Source of the DNA: CAZAPG01 sp964486935 | GTDB lineage: Bacteria; Chloroflexota; Anaerolineae; 4572-78; J111 | Reading direction: 5' to 3' | Assembly: GCA_964486935.1 (NCBI GenBank) | Contig: CAZAPG010000018.1 | Span: 1 to 64,000, forward strand | DNA length: 64,000 nucleotides | Shown here: in pieces, positions 26,173-33,633 of the stretch | Layout: the number at the start of each line of letters is the position of its first letter | Position numbering within the stretch: the stretch's first letter is position 1 | Made by a program: the position numbers and the translations under genes | The notes under the pieces: model-generated | The model's database searches: none | Seen by the model: only the letters and a program-made list of their open reading frames with translations | Told to the model about the DNA's origin: nothing

Positions 26173-26192
26173 TTTAGTCTCTGCCAGTTTAT

Positions 26193-26963
26193 CTACGGCT
26201 CAATATCCGCTACGGAGTTGAACACCTGGTTGGGCCGGTAGGGGAATTTGGAAATCATCTCCGGCCGGGTGACGCCGGTCAGCACCAGAATGGTTTGCAG
26301 CCCGCTTTCCAGCCCCACCTTGATATCGGTGTCCATGCGGTCGCCAACCATAACCGCGTTTTCAGAATGTTCATCCAGGTAGCGCAGCGCCGAGCGCATA
26401 ATCAGCGGGTTGGGTTTGCCCACAAAATAGGGCTGGTAGCCGGTGGCTTTTTCTATCAGCGCGGCCACAGCGCCGCAGGCGGGAGACAGCAGGCCGCCTT
26501 CGCCGGGGCCGGAAGGGTCGGGGTTGGTGGCGATAAAGGGCACGCCGTCGGAGATAAGATGGGTGGCCCGGATAATCTTATCGTAGGGGTAGGAGTCGGT
26601 TTCACCCAAAATAACAAAATCGGGGTTGTAATCGGTCAGGCTGTAACCCACATCGGCCAGCGCCTGATACAGCCCGGTATCGCCAATTACATAGGCCGAC
26701 CCGTTAGGCTTTTGCGATTTGACAAAAGTGGCCGCGGCCAGCGCGCTGCTATAAATATGTTTGGTTTCCACGTTGATGCCGGCGGTTTGCAGGCGATGTT
26801 GCAAATCGGTGGGGGTGTAGCGCGAGTTGTTAGTGAGCACCAAATAGCGATGCCCGCCATCAATCAACCGCTGGATAAACTCGACCGCGCCGGGAATGGC
26901 GTGTTTGCCATGCACCAGCACGCCGTCCATATCAATCAGATAGGTTTTTTTGCGTTTTGTCAT
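26193..26963 (-). CDS. HAD-IIA family phosphatase (NagD-like)
   Basis: About 256 residues from MTKRKKTYLI; the longer frame runs into the upstream peptidase gene and is rejected. HAD motif I DMDGVL (about 10-15) carries the nucleophile Asp, motif II is VLTNNS, the Lys region is FVGKPNPLIMRSAL, and motif IV is VGDRMDTDIKVGLESGLQTILVLTG. This is the pattern of NagD and p-nitrophenyl phosphatase-type enzymes, which remove phosphate from small sugar or nucleotide phosphates in the cytosol. The gene begins 11 bp beyond the LysM-M23 peptidase stop. Confidence 0.92.
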   Translation of the reverse strand: MTKRKKTYLIDMDGVLVHGKHAIPGAVEFIQRLIDGGHRYLVLTNNSRYTPTDLQHRLQTAGINVETKHIYSSALAAATFVKSQKPNGSAYVIGDTGLYQALADVGYSLTDYNPDFVILGETDSYPYDKIIRATHLISDGVPFIATNPDPSGPGEGGLLSPACGAVAALIEKATGYQPYFVGKPNPLIMRSALRYLDEHSENAVMVGDRMDTDIKVGLESGLQTILVLTGVTRPEMISKFPYRPNQVFNSVADIEP

Positions 26964-26973
26964 CGACGCCTCA

Positions 26974-28254
26974 TTATGGTATTGATTGCTGCACCCACTG
27001 CAACGGATTAACGGCAATCCCTTGCAGGCGCAGTTCCCAATGCAGGTGGGGGCCGGTTACCAGCCCGGTATCGCCAATGTAGCCAATCAGGTCGCCTGGC
27101 CGCACCTCCTGCCCTTCGGTTACAACAATCTGGCTTTGGTGCCAGTAGTTGCTAAACAGGCCCAGGCCGTGGTCTATCACAACGGCGTTACCGCGAACTG
27201 TCAGCGGGCGGGCCAGCATCACGGTTCCGGCTGCCGGGGCATATATGGGCGCGCCAATGCCGCCGCCAAAATCCGCGCCGCCATGAAAGCTCAGTTCCTG
27301 GCTGTTGTTGTATTGGCGACGCGTGCCAAAGTAGCTGGTAATGCGCAGCGTGTCGGGCGCAACCGGATACCAAAATGGCCCCGCCCAGCGAGGCCGCAGC
27401 GACACCTGCGACCAGATATTGAGCAGCAATTCACGCTCTTGCTGAACCAAATCGGCCTCCAGCAGGGCGGCGCGGCTGCCATCCAGTTGAATATTTTCCG
27501 TGCCGTAGGGGCCTTCAATAACGGTAAGGTTAATGTGCCGGGTGACGTGCTGGCCGTCGGGCAGCGCGGCGGTGATGATAATGGGGTAAACATCGGGTTT
27601 GAGCAGGGCGTGTACCGGCGCAATGGCCCACTGTTGACCCCCCGGCCCAGGGTAAAAAAGCAGCGGCCAGCCCTCAAAGTTGCCGCCAAGCGTGGCCGGC
27701 GCCAAGAGCGTCGCCCGAATTACCAGCGTGCGGCCCTGAATAATGGCGGGTTCGGACAACTCAAGGGCGGTAAATGGCGTTGCCAGCGGGCCGGGTTCCG
27801 GCGGCGGCCCGCCGGGGATTTTGAGCACGCGCCCAATTTGCAGCGAATCGGGCGGGTCGAGCTGATTCAATAGAAGCAGATGATTCAGCGGCACGCCATA
27901 CAGGGCAGCAATACCAGAGGCGGTTTCGCCGGGCTGAACGATGTGAGTAATGTTTGGGGCAGGCTCATCTGCCGGCGGCGCGGCGGCGTTGGGCAAAATC
28001 AATTCCTGGCCGGGAAAGATAAGGTTGGGGTTGGCCAGTTTGTTGGTCAGGGCAATTTCAATGGGGTTGAGGTTGTGGCGCAGGGCAATCAAAACCAGCG
28101 TGTCGCCTGGTTGTACGGTGTAAACCAGCGGTTTAGCAGCGGTTTCGGCCTCCGGCGAGTCGGCCAGAACCGGGCCGGCTGCGCCCCATAGGCCAACGGC
28201 CAGCGCAATCAAAAGAGCGATTAATTTTTTGCCGGTTAAGTTGAAGCATCTCAT
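26974..28254 (-). CDS. LysM-domain M23 peptidase, exported
   Basis: 426 residues. A signal peptide (MRCFNLTGKKLIALLIALAVGLWGA) is followed by two LysM domains (VYTVQPGDTLVLIALRH, about 44-90, and HIVQPGETASGIAALYG, about 105-150) that bind peptidoglycan. After a middle domain comes the M23 peptidase (about 320-420), with zinc ligands in FHGGADF and GPHLHWE. It probably trims cell-wall peptides or acts in division or envelope remodelling outside the membrane. The metal-binding residues are intact. It heads the operon with the HAD, membrane and quinate dehydrogenase-like genes. Confidence 0.92.
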   Translation of the reverse strand: MRCFNLTGKKLIALLIALAVGLWGAAGPVLADSPEAETAAKPLVYTVQPGDTLVLIALRHNLNPIEIALTNKLANPNLIFPGQELILPNAAAPPADEPAPNITHIVQPGETASGIAALYGVPLNHLLLLNQLDPPDSLQIGRVLKIPGGPPPEPGPLATPFTALELSEPAIIQGRTLVIRATLLAPATLGGNFEGWPLLFYPGPGGQQWAIAPVHALLKPDVYPIIITAALPDGQHVTRHINLTVIEGPYGTENIQLDGSRAALLEADLVQQERELLLNIWSQVSLRPRWAGPFWYPVAPDTLRITSYFGTRRQYNNSQELSFHGGADFGGGIGAPIYAPAAGTVMLARPLTVRGNAVVIDHGLGLFSNYWHQSQIVVTEGQEVRPGDLIGYIGDTGLVTGPHLHWELRLQGIAVNPLQWVQQSIP

Positions 28255-28322
28255 GTTGGTTGGCCCGCAAGTTGCAGTAGTTCTATTTTAATCTTAACTA
28301 AAGAATAATGCCAGTATAAAAC

Positions 28323-28341
28323 AAAAAACCGCCCTGGGCGG
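28323..28341 (-). terminator. Terminator behind the 28369-28791 gene
   Basis: On the minus strand a CCGCCC/GGGCGG stem is followed directly by TTTTTTG. An outer AAACCG/CGGTTT pairing extends to 28348. It lies about 25 bp beyond the stop. Confidence 0.65.
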
Positions 28342-28368
28342 ACGGTTTGAGAAATTTGTGTTTGGATG

Positions 28369-28791
28369 TTAAACCACCGGAACGGGTTTGATGCCTTTGT
28401 ACACCTGGCGCTTGCCGATGGTGTTCAAAATCAAATCTGCCGATTTTTTGGGCAATCGTTCGTGCAGTTCCAGAGAGGAGAGGGGGGTGTTGTTGTTGGC
28501 AATAAAGGTGCGAAAGATGGCGCTGGTCAGGGGGATGCGGTTGTCGATGTAGGTGTGGTCCTGGCTGCAATGGGTCTGGATGATGTGCCACAAAATATCT
28601 ATTTGAAAAACCTCGCCGGTTTGGGGGCTAACCCAATCGAACATTTCGGGTTCGCTGTTTTTGGCTAAGTCCCGGCAGGCATCGCAGGTATGGCTTTGCA
28701 GGTAAGCTCTAAGATTTTGCCCTTTGGCCTGCCACCAGGAGAAGTCGATATGAAATTTTGTTTCGAGGGTTGGTTTGATGTATTTAGCCAT
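28369..28791 (-). CDS. Conserved hypothetical protein with C-x2-C motif
   Basis: 140 residues with no family that I recognise. It starts MAKYIKPTLETKFHIDFSWWQAKGQNLR and contains CDACRDLA (about 36-43), a WVSPQTGEVFQIDILWHII segment and a C-terminal helical part ending KSADLILNTIGKRQVYKG. The paired Cys could bind metal with His residues in THCSQDH. It follows the 529-residue gene by 18 bp and is closed by a terminator, so the two form a complete two-gene operon. The N-terminal 'P.L.TKFHIDF.WW' phrase recurs in Chloroflexota hypothetical proteins as far as I recall. Confidence 0.65.
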   Translation of the reverse strand: MAKYIKPTLETKFHIDFSWWQAKGQNLRAYLQSHTCDACRDLAKNSEPEMFDWVSPQTGEVFQIDILWHIIQTHCSQDHTYIDNRIPLTSAIFRTFIANNNTPLSSLELHERLPKKSADLILNTIGKRQVYKGIKPVPVV

Positions 28792-28809
28792 AAAAATTGT
28801 TGCCCTGGT

Positions 28810-30399
28810 TTAGTCTCGTAAGCTTGGGTCGTAAGTCCAGTAGCCGTGGTTCATGTGGATGAAACAGCGGCGCGTAACCAGCTCGTTAAAAACCGCGCCC
28901 GGCCCCACCCGGCGAATAACATTGGCCCCGCTGTAAAGTGTTTTGGCGTGGACGGTGCTTTGCGGATTGAGCTTGGATAGTTCCGGGAAAATCTGGCACA
29001 GCAAATCGTAAACAGACAACCCCCGTTCTTCGGCGTTTAACCACAGCGTATCTATTTGAGAGGTATCAGACTCGCCAATAATCATCAAATCATCGTATTT
29101 GCAGCCGTAAGCCGCCGGATTCATTTGAAAGGTGAGTTTTTTGCCGGTAACATTGGCCTGACGCACCCAATCGCGTTGGGTGCGCGTGGCTTCATAATCA
29201 ACAATCAGGCGGAGGGGGTCATCGGTGCGTTTGATGGAGACATACGCCCCCGCCGGCAGTTTGTTCTTTTTGTACCACTCTTCCAGTCCAAATACGTAGT
29301 TGTGTTTTAGCACCGTCCAGCCGGGAAAGGTATTGCCGGTGCGCCCGTCGACAAATTCAAACAGCACCGGGTTGTAATGGCTGGCGGCAAAAAAGGGCAG
29401 GGTTTTAGGGGTCAGGGGGAGCGTGCCTACTCGCCAGTGAGGGTAATTAAGGGTGATGATAACGCTCTGCGCCTGGGGGTCAACCTCGCCAAAATCTTCG
29501 GGACGGGTTAGTTCGTCGTCTATTTCGGCCAGCAGGGCGCGCAGGTCATCGTCAAACAGGTTGGGGTTGTAGGCTTGCGAGATGGTTTGCAACCGCCGGG
29601 GCGGGTGATGCGCTTCGGGGGGTTCCATGCGCTCTAAATACCATAGCACCTGGCCGGTAGGGCCAACGTCGTCAAAGCGCTCATCGTTGGCCAGCCGATA
29701 GCTTACGGAAAAGCGCACCACATCGGTAATGTTTTTGCCTTCCTCTACCAGCCCCATTTGCTCTATCAGGGCATCGATACTCAGCGGCCCCTGGTTAATA
29801 TCGATGGCGGCGTCGGCAATATTAAAAAGACCTTCGTGAAAGTCGGAAAGCAAATCGGCCAAAAAATACTGGTCGTGAAATTCTACAAAATCACTGTTGT
29901 CGTCAAGGGCGGTTTTTATTTTAGGGACAATAGAATCTTTGTAGGTTTGGTAAAGCTCGTCGGGCGACATCAGGCCCTGTAAGCTGGCTAATGCCTGCTC
30001 GCCTGTATTGAGCGGATGGTCGGTTAAATTGGCGGCAAACTCTCGCTGCCCGTCGTTTTCAAAGTCAACCGCAATTACGGAAAAGGCGCCGTACTTTGGA
30101 TGACTGCCCGCTCTGGTAGCCACTACGGTACCCACTGTGTAATTTAAGGTGGGAAAGACGAGTTTATCTTTAACCTGATAGTTATCTTTTGGCTGATAGA
30201 GTTTACCCTCTTGCAGGTCGCTGCGGGCTTCTAACTCTTCGGCTTCGCAGTGGCGTCGAACCAGGCCAATGGCAATGTCATCCAAATGAAGCGGGCGGCC
30301 AAGTTCAAGTATTTGATTGTAAATGGTTTCAATATCTTTGCTGCTTGGGGTAAATTGTTTTTGCCAATAATGAGCGGTTTGTGTTTTCCGTTGACTCAA
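28810..30399 (-). CDS. Large conserved hypothetical protein, possible N-terminal winged helix
   Basis: 529 residues, unassigned. The N-terminal part (about 20-70, IETIYNQILELGRPLHLDDIA...) looks like a winged-helix or HARE-type fold. The rest alternates helices and strands, with notable segments LNYPHWRVGTLPLTP, GRTGNTFPGWTVLKHNYVFGL and FNELVTRRCFIHMNHGYWTYDP. No catalytic motif is obvious and no membrane segments or signal peptide are seen. The partner gene 18 bp downstream encodes a small Cys-containing protein. The pair may act on nucleic acid, but this is only a weak inference from the N-terminus. Confidence 0.6.
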   Translation of the reverse strand: MSQRKTQTAHYWQKQFTPSSKDIETIYNQILELGRPLHLDDIAIGLVRRHCEAEELEARSDLQEGKLYQPKDNYQVKDKLVFPTLNYTVGTVVATRAGSHPKYGAFSVIAVDFENDGQREFAANLTDHPLNTGEQALASLQGLMSPDELYQTYKDSIVPKIKTALDDNSDFVEFHDQYFLADLLSDFHEGLFNIADAAIDINQGPLSIDALIEQMGLVEEGKNITDVVRFSVSYRLANDERFDDVGPTGQVLWYLERMEPPEAHHPPRRLQTISQAYNPNLFDDDLRALLAEIDDELTRPEDFGEVDPQAQSVIITLNYPHWRVGTLPLTPKTLPFFAASHYNPVLFEFVDGRTGNTFPGWTVLKHNYVFGLEEWYKKNKLPAGAYVSIKRTDDPLRLIVDYEATRTQRDWVRQANVTGKKLTFQMNPAAYGCKYDDLMIIGESDTSQIDTLWLNAEERGLSVYDLLCQIFPELSKLNPQSTVHAKTLYSGANVIRRVGPGAVFNELVTRRCFIHMNHGYWTYDPSLRD

Positions 30400-30785
30400 G
30401 TTGGAGATTACCTCTAAAATAATTGCTGGGAGATTGGGTTCGGACTCCCGATTATACTCTTGTTCAAATTGGTTGACAAATTAGAGAGGTAATTCAATTT
30501 GCTTAAATCCGCCGCCCCCTGGCCGCCTTTATCACTTAGGCAGTTGACATGCAAACCGCGAGAATTTCACCACCGGGGCGCGGAATTCGCCGGGATTTCT
30601 ATTGACCGTGAACAGCCCGGATAAATCTTTACAGAAACCTTATACAGCCCTTATACAGGCTTTATAAAACTACAATAAGATGTGTAAACGAAGCGCAAAA
30701 CCGGGGTGTGCAGCGGGTGAGCTAACCGCCTCGGTTTGAAAGAACAACCTGTAACAAACAATCAAAAAATATAAGAGGCAAAACA
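30400..30785. other. 386-bp divergent intergenic region
   Basis: Separates the minus-strand hypothetical gene from the plus-strand DUF302 gene. It contains a tandem repeat CTTATACAGCCCTTATACAGG (30639-30659) close to a TACAAT at 30671-30676, which could be the DUF302 promoter region. Upstream is a C/G-rich stretch without an open frame. No RNA gene was recognised. Confidence 0.4.
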
Positions 30786-31184
30786 ATGACAACTGCTTAC
30801 GGGTTTAGAACAACCCTAAATATGCCCTATGAAGAAGCCATTGAAAAAACAACGGCAGCCCTAAAAGAAGAGGGCTTTGGCGTATTAACCGAGATTGACG
30901 TGAAAGCCACTCTCAAAAAGAAGCTGGAGGCCGACTTTCGGCGTTACATCATTTTGGGCGCTTGCAACCCCAACCTGGCTTACCAGGCGCTGCAAAATGA
31001 GCTGGAAATTGGCCTGCTGCTGCCATGTAATGTGATTGTGTACGAAACCGAAGAGGGGCAGTCCACCGTTACCATCGTTGACCCGCTTTCGATGTTGGGG
31101 GTGGTAGAAAGCCCCGCCTTAAACCCGATAGCCGCTGAGGCCAAAACCCGGCTGCAACGGGTCATCGCATCGCTGCGTGTCTGA
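30786..31184 (+). CDS. DUF302 domain protein
   Basis: 132 residues. The pattern matches DUF302: an N-terminal strand GFRTTLNMPYEEAIEKTTAALKEEGFGVLTEIDVKATLKKKL, the core YIILGACNPNLAYQALQNELEIGLLLPCNVIVYE (about 57-90) and the tail VTIVDPLSMLGVVE. The conserved LGACNP...A...LLPCNV pair places two Cys near each other. The family is cytoplasmic and often linked to sulfur, redox or metal stress, with no firmly known role. AAGAGGC lies before the ATG. The gene stands alone, with a terminator at 31200-31243. Confidence 0.88.
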   Translation: MTTAYGFRTTLNMPYEEAIEKTTAALKEEGFGVLTEIDVKATLKKKLEADFRRYIILGACNPNLAYQALQNELEIGLLLPCNVIVYETEEGQSTVTIVDPLSMLGVVESPALNPIAAEAKTRLQRVIASLRV

Positions 31185-31199
31185 TGGCGTTACACTCAC

Positions 31200-31243
31200 A
31201 TCCCCTGGCGCTCCAATGGATAACGCCGGGGGATTGTATTTTT
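31200..31243 (+). terminator. Terminator of the DUF302 gene
   Basis: An ATCCCC-T-GGCG stem pairs with CGCC-G-GGGGAT around a 13-nt loop and is followed by a TATTTTT run. It begins 16 bp behind the stop. Confidence 0.65.
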
Positions 31244-31414
31244 CATCCATCACCCTGAAGGAAGCAAGATATAATTTATGGAGCGATGAGCTTGGTCAGA
31301 CACGCGGCCCAAGCGTCAATGTTACCCGATAGCAGGCTTTCAATACCCGCAAGGCCCGCGGCGTAACCCACTTGCTGGGCTTCCCCCTCCGTTCGATCGA
31401 GCCTCTAAAGCCTT

Positions 31415-32137
31415 CTAGCCCATCAGTCCGTGCGCCAGCCAGGGCGCCACCAATGTGCCTCGTTTCAATCGCAACCAGCCATAGACCAGACCAAGGACGA
31501 AGGCGATGATGAACAGAGGCCATGCCTTCCAGGGAAAATAGCCAATGTGGGCCAGGGAAAAGATGGCGGCCTGAAGAATATTGCCGGGCCAGCGGCCAAA
31601 CCTTTCCGTAAGAACCCCTTGCAGGAATCCCCGAAAGATAGTTTCTTCCTGAAAACCGGCAATGGCAAAGCCAAAAAACAGGCTCAGTAACCATCCACCA
31701 GGCGAAGGCAGCGCAGATTGACTATTCATCATAGCCTCGGGAACCAAACTCAACTGCGCCACAGGGATGACAATTACAAGAGTCAACACCAGGCCGCTAA
31801 ACCAGCCTAATAATCCCCAGCCAATGTCGCCTGGAAGCCGCTTGCGGTCAAATCGCCACCATTGCCACAAATCTATCCCCACCCACCGGCTGAATCCAAA
31901 ATAGACCAGGCCGACCGACATGATGAGGAAGGCACTGCCAAGAAAGAGGATGGAGCGTGTATTGAACTGCAAGCCCTGGTCCATTTCGCCAACGCGGGCC
32001 AGTATCGTTCGCAAAATCACAAAAGCGGCTAGGATCAGTAAACCCTTTTTAATCTGTTGGTTAGAAAGTTTTTCTGCCGGCAGGTTGATTGTGCTGGCGC
32101 TGTTCTCCTGTTGTTCAATCGAACTTGGTTTCAACAT
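31415..32137 (-). CDS. CPBP family intramembrane glutamic endopeptidase
   Basis: 240 residues with about seven membrane helices. The Abi/CPBP motifs are EETIFRGFLQ (motif 1, about 165-174), FSLAHIGY (motif 2) and WLAHGLMG at the C-terminus (motif 3). The stop comes immediately after motif 3, whereas family members usually continue for 10-20 residues. Such proteins cleave membrane substrates such as prenylated proteins or bacteriocin-related peptides. AAAGGAG precedes the ATG. A second, divergent CPBP gene lies upstream on the same strand, so the pair may be co-transcribed. Confidence 0.88.
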   Translation of the reverse strand: MLKPSSIEQQENSASTINLPAEKLSNQQIKKGLLILAAFVILRTILARVGEMDQGLQFNTRSILFLGSAFLIMSVGLVYFGFSRWVGIDLWQWWRFDRKRLPGDIGWGLLGWFSGLVLTLVIVIPVAQLSLVPEAMMNSQSALPSPGGWLLSLFFGFAIAGFQEETIFRGFLQGVLTERFGRWPGNILQAAIFSLAHIGYFPWKAWPLFIIAFVLGLVYGWLRLKRGTLVAPWLAHGLMG

Positions 32138-32215
32138 TTTTTTCTCCTTTACTCAAACCGCAGTCTCACACAGGTGGAAATTTCTCCGAAGAAGGGATTG
32201 TTGAAATTTTTCTTA

Positions 32216-33142
32216 TCAAGAGGCCGTCGATAGAGCGCGTGGACTGAGCAAAATCAGCAGAGCGGCCAGGGCAAAGCCGGCGCCGCCGATGAGTCCAACC
32301 GGCAGCGGGCCTAGCAGCGGGTTTGGCTGGCCCTGCACAAAAATAACGCCCAGGCTGGCTATTCCGTTGATAGCGGCGTGGCCAATTACGGCCGGCCAGA
32401 CGCTGCCGCTCTTCAACGTTGCCCAGCCCAAAAAGATGCTCAAAATCAAGGTGAACCAGACCATAGCCAGCGGCCCCAACCACGGCGCGCCGGGATAATC
32501 CAAACCGTAATTATGGCCCATCAGGATAATTGGCCAGTGCCAGACGCCCCAAATCAGGCCCATGAGCAGCATTGTCCGGCGGCTGCCCAACGGCATCAGT
32601 TTGGGCTGCAAGTATGCTCGCCAGCCAAACTCTTCGCCAAAGGTAGCCAGGCTGTTGACCAGCGGGGCCAGCAGCAGGGCCTGAACCACCTGCGCTGCGG
32701 TAATCAGCCACAAATTGGGACCGCTCAGGTCAAAATTGGGCGGCACGACGCCGGTCAGCATGCGGCGCAGGGCGCTTAATGACGGGTCGTAATAACGCGG
32801 AAAAATCAGAAAAAACAGCCCCAACCCAAAGATGGTCAGGAACCCCGGCAAAAACCAGGCTGCCAACCAGTAAAGCCAGCCTTGCCTGAAACGCGGGCGC
32901 AGATACGTATCGCGCCAGCCTTCGCGGGTGATTACCCGGGTCAAGATGTGAGCCAGGGCCGGCGACCACATAACAACGCTGGCTACGAGCACAAAGGCAA
33001 GGGTGATACCGGTTCCGGAAACAAGCACGGGGCTATCTTGCAAGCCGCCGGTTAGATAGACGATCAATGCTGTGCCCCAGGCCAGGCCAAAGGCAAAGGC
33101 CAGGTAGATAGAAATGCGTTTCAAATCGAGCGAGTTGTTCAT
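32216..33142 (-). CDS. CPBP family intramembrane endopeptidase
   Basis: 308 residues with around eight membrane segments. Motifs are FGEEFGWRAYLQPKL (about 165-179), LIWGVWHWPIILMGH (about 193-207) and WPAVIGHAAINGIAS (about 253-267), all with catalytic Glu and His intact. This EEFGWRGY-type subgroup is common in Firmicutes and Chloroflexota. The gene lies 78 bp ahead of the second CPBP gene. Its upstream region has two copies of a GTGRCAAAYGTCRCC palindrome and a TATGAT element (about 33194-33199) that may be the -10, so it may belong to a shared regulon with pckA. Confidence 0.9.
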   Translation of the reverse strand: MNNSLDLKRISIYLAFAFGLAWGTALIVYLTGGLQDSPVLVSGTGITLAFVLVASVVMWSPALAHILTRVITREGWRDTYLRPRFRQGWLYWLAAWFLPGFLTIFGLGLFFLIFPRYYDPSLSALRRMLTGVVPPNFDLSGPNLWLITAAQVVQALLLAPLVNSLATFGEEFGWRAYLQPKLMPLGSRRTMLLMGLIWGVWHWPIILMGHNYGLDYPGAPWLGPLAMVWFTLILSIFLGWATLKSGSVWPAVIGHAAINGIASLGVIFVQGQPNPLLGPLPVGLIGGAGFALAALLILLSPRALSTAS

Positions 33143-33223
33143 TGGGCCTTTTTAATTATTTTGTTTGAGATCTCTGCGGTCTACCACCACCTCTATCATA
33201 AGCGTCTCGCTTAAGCGGCGAAA

Positions 33224-33261
33224 GTGGCAAATGTCGCCCCTTAACCGTGACAAACGTCACC
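33224..33261. promoter_or_regulatory. Two tandem GTGRCAAAYGTCRCC palindromes
   Basis: GTGGCAAATGTCGCC (33224-33238) and GTGACAAACGTCACC (33247-33261) differ only by matching transitions that keep the dyad symmetry. The 23-bp spacing places both on one helix face. They lie 80-120 bp upstream of the minus-strand CPBP gene. The compensatory differences argue for a real protein-binding site. Confidence 0.6.
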
Positions 33262-33329
33262 TTTTTGGATAATATCGAGCTTTGTTTTAAGAAAGGCGCT
33301 TGATACTTCAACGGCGTAATTTCTGCGCA

Positions 33330-33371
33330 AAAAAAAGTGCGCTCACCTGGGAGGAAGTGAGCGCACTTTTT
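33330..33371 (+). terminator. Strong hairpin with A- and T-runs in a divergent region
   Basis: GTGCGCTCAC pairs with GTGAGCGCAC around a 10-nt loop, flanked by a run of A and a run of T, so it could work in both directions. Both neighbouring protein genes point away from it, so it does not end a recognised gene. Confidence 0.7.
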
Positions 33372-33377
33372 AGATGT

Positions 33378-33505
33378 CCTGTTGCGTTTAGCAAAATTAA
33401 ATCTTGGGGAAGATTTTTTTTCCAGCGTCAGTCAGGCCGATAATTTTTTTAGAGGCTTTTTATGGCTGTGGGTGCAGCCATTTTGGGAGGGCTTGACGCA
33501 ACAGG
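33378..33505. repeat. 128-bp structured element with terminal inverted repeats
   Basis: The ends CCTGTTGCGTTTAGC and GCTTGACGCAACAGG pair at 13 of 15 positions. Inside are a short hairpin with T8 (33399-33421) and an ATGGCTG/CAGCCAT hairpin followed by TTTT. It could be a small RNA gene or a MITE-like element. The remaining bases to 33633 are A/T-rich and contain the likely promoter of the ABC exporter. Confidence 0.45.
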
Positions 33506-33633
33506 CTATTCACTGTTTGTAATATAGCACGAGTCAATTTTGTTGTCAGTAAATTTCCCGTAAATATTATCTTAAACCCCGTTTTTTTTCAAAAAGGTTT
33601 GCTTCCTGATTTGCGCCGTGCTACACTGCAAAA

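Noticed and set aside
31185..31414. Small gene or C-terminal extension of the CPBP protein
   Set aside because: Beyond the stop at 31415 no frame continues the family sequence for more than a few codons; only the DUF302 terminator is supported.
33168..33181. Half copy of the 31-bp hairpin (AGATCTCTGCGGTC)
   Set aside because: 12 of 14 bases match one arm, but the other arm is absent and chance cannot be excluded.
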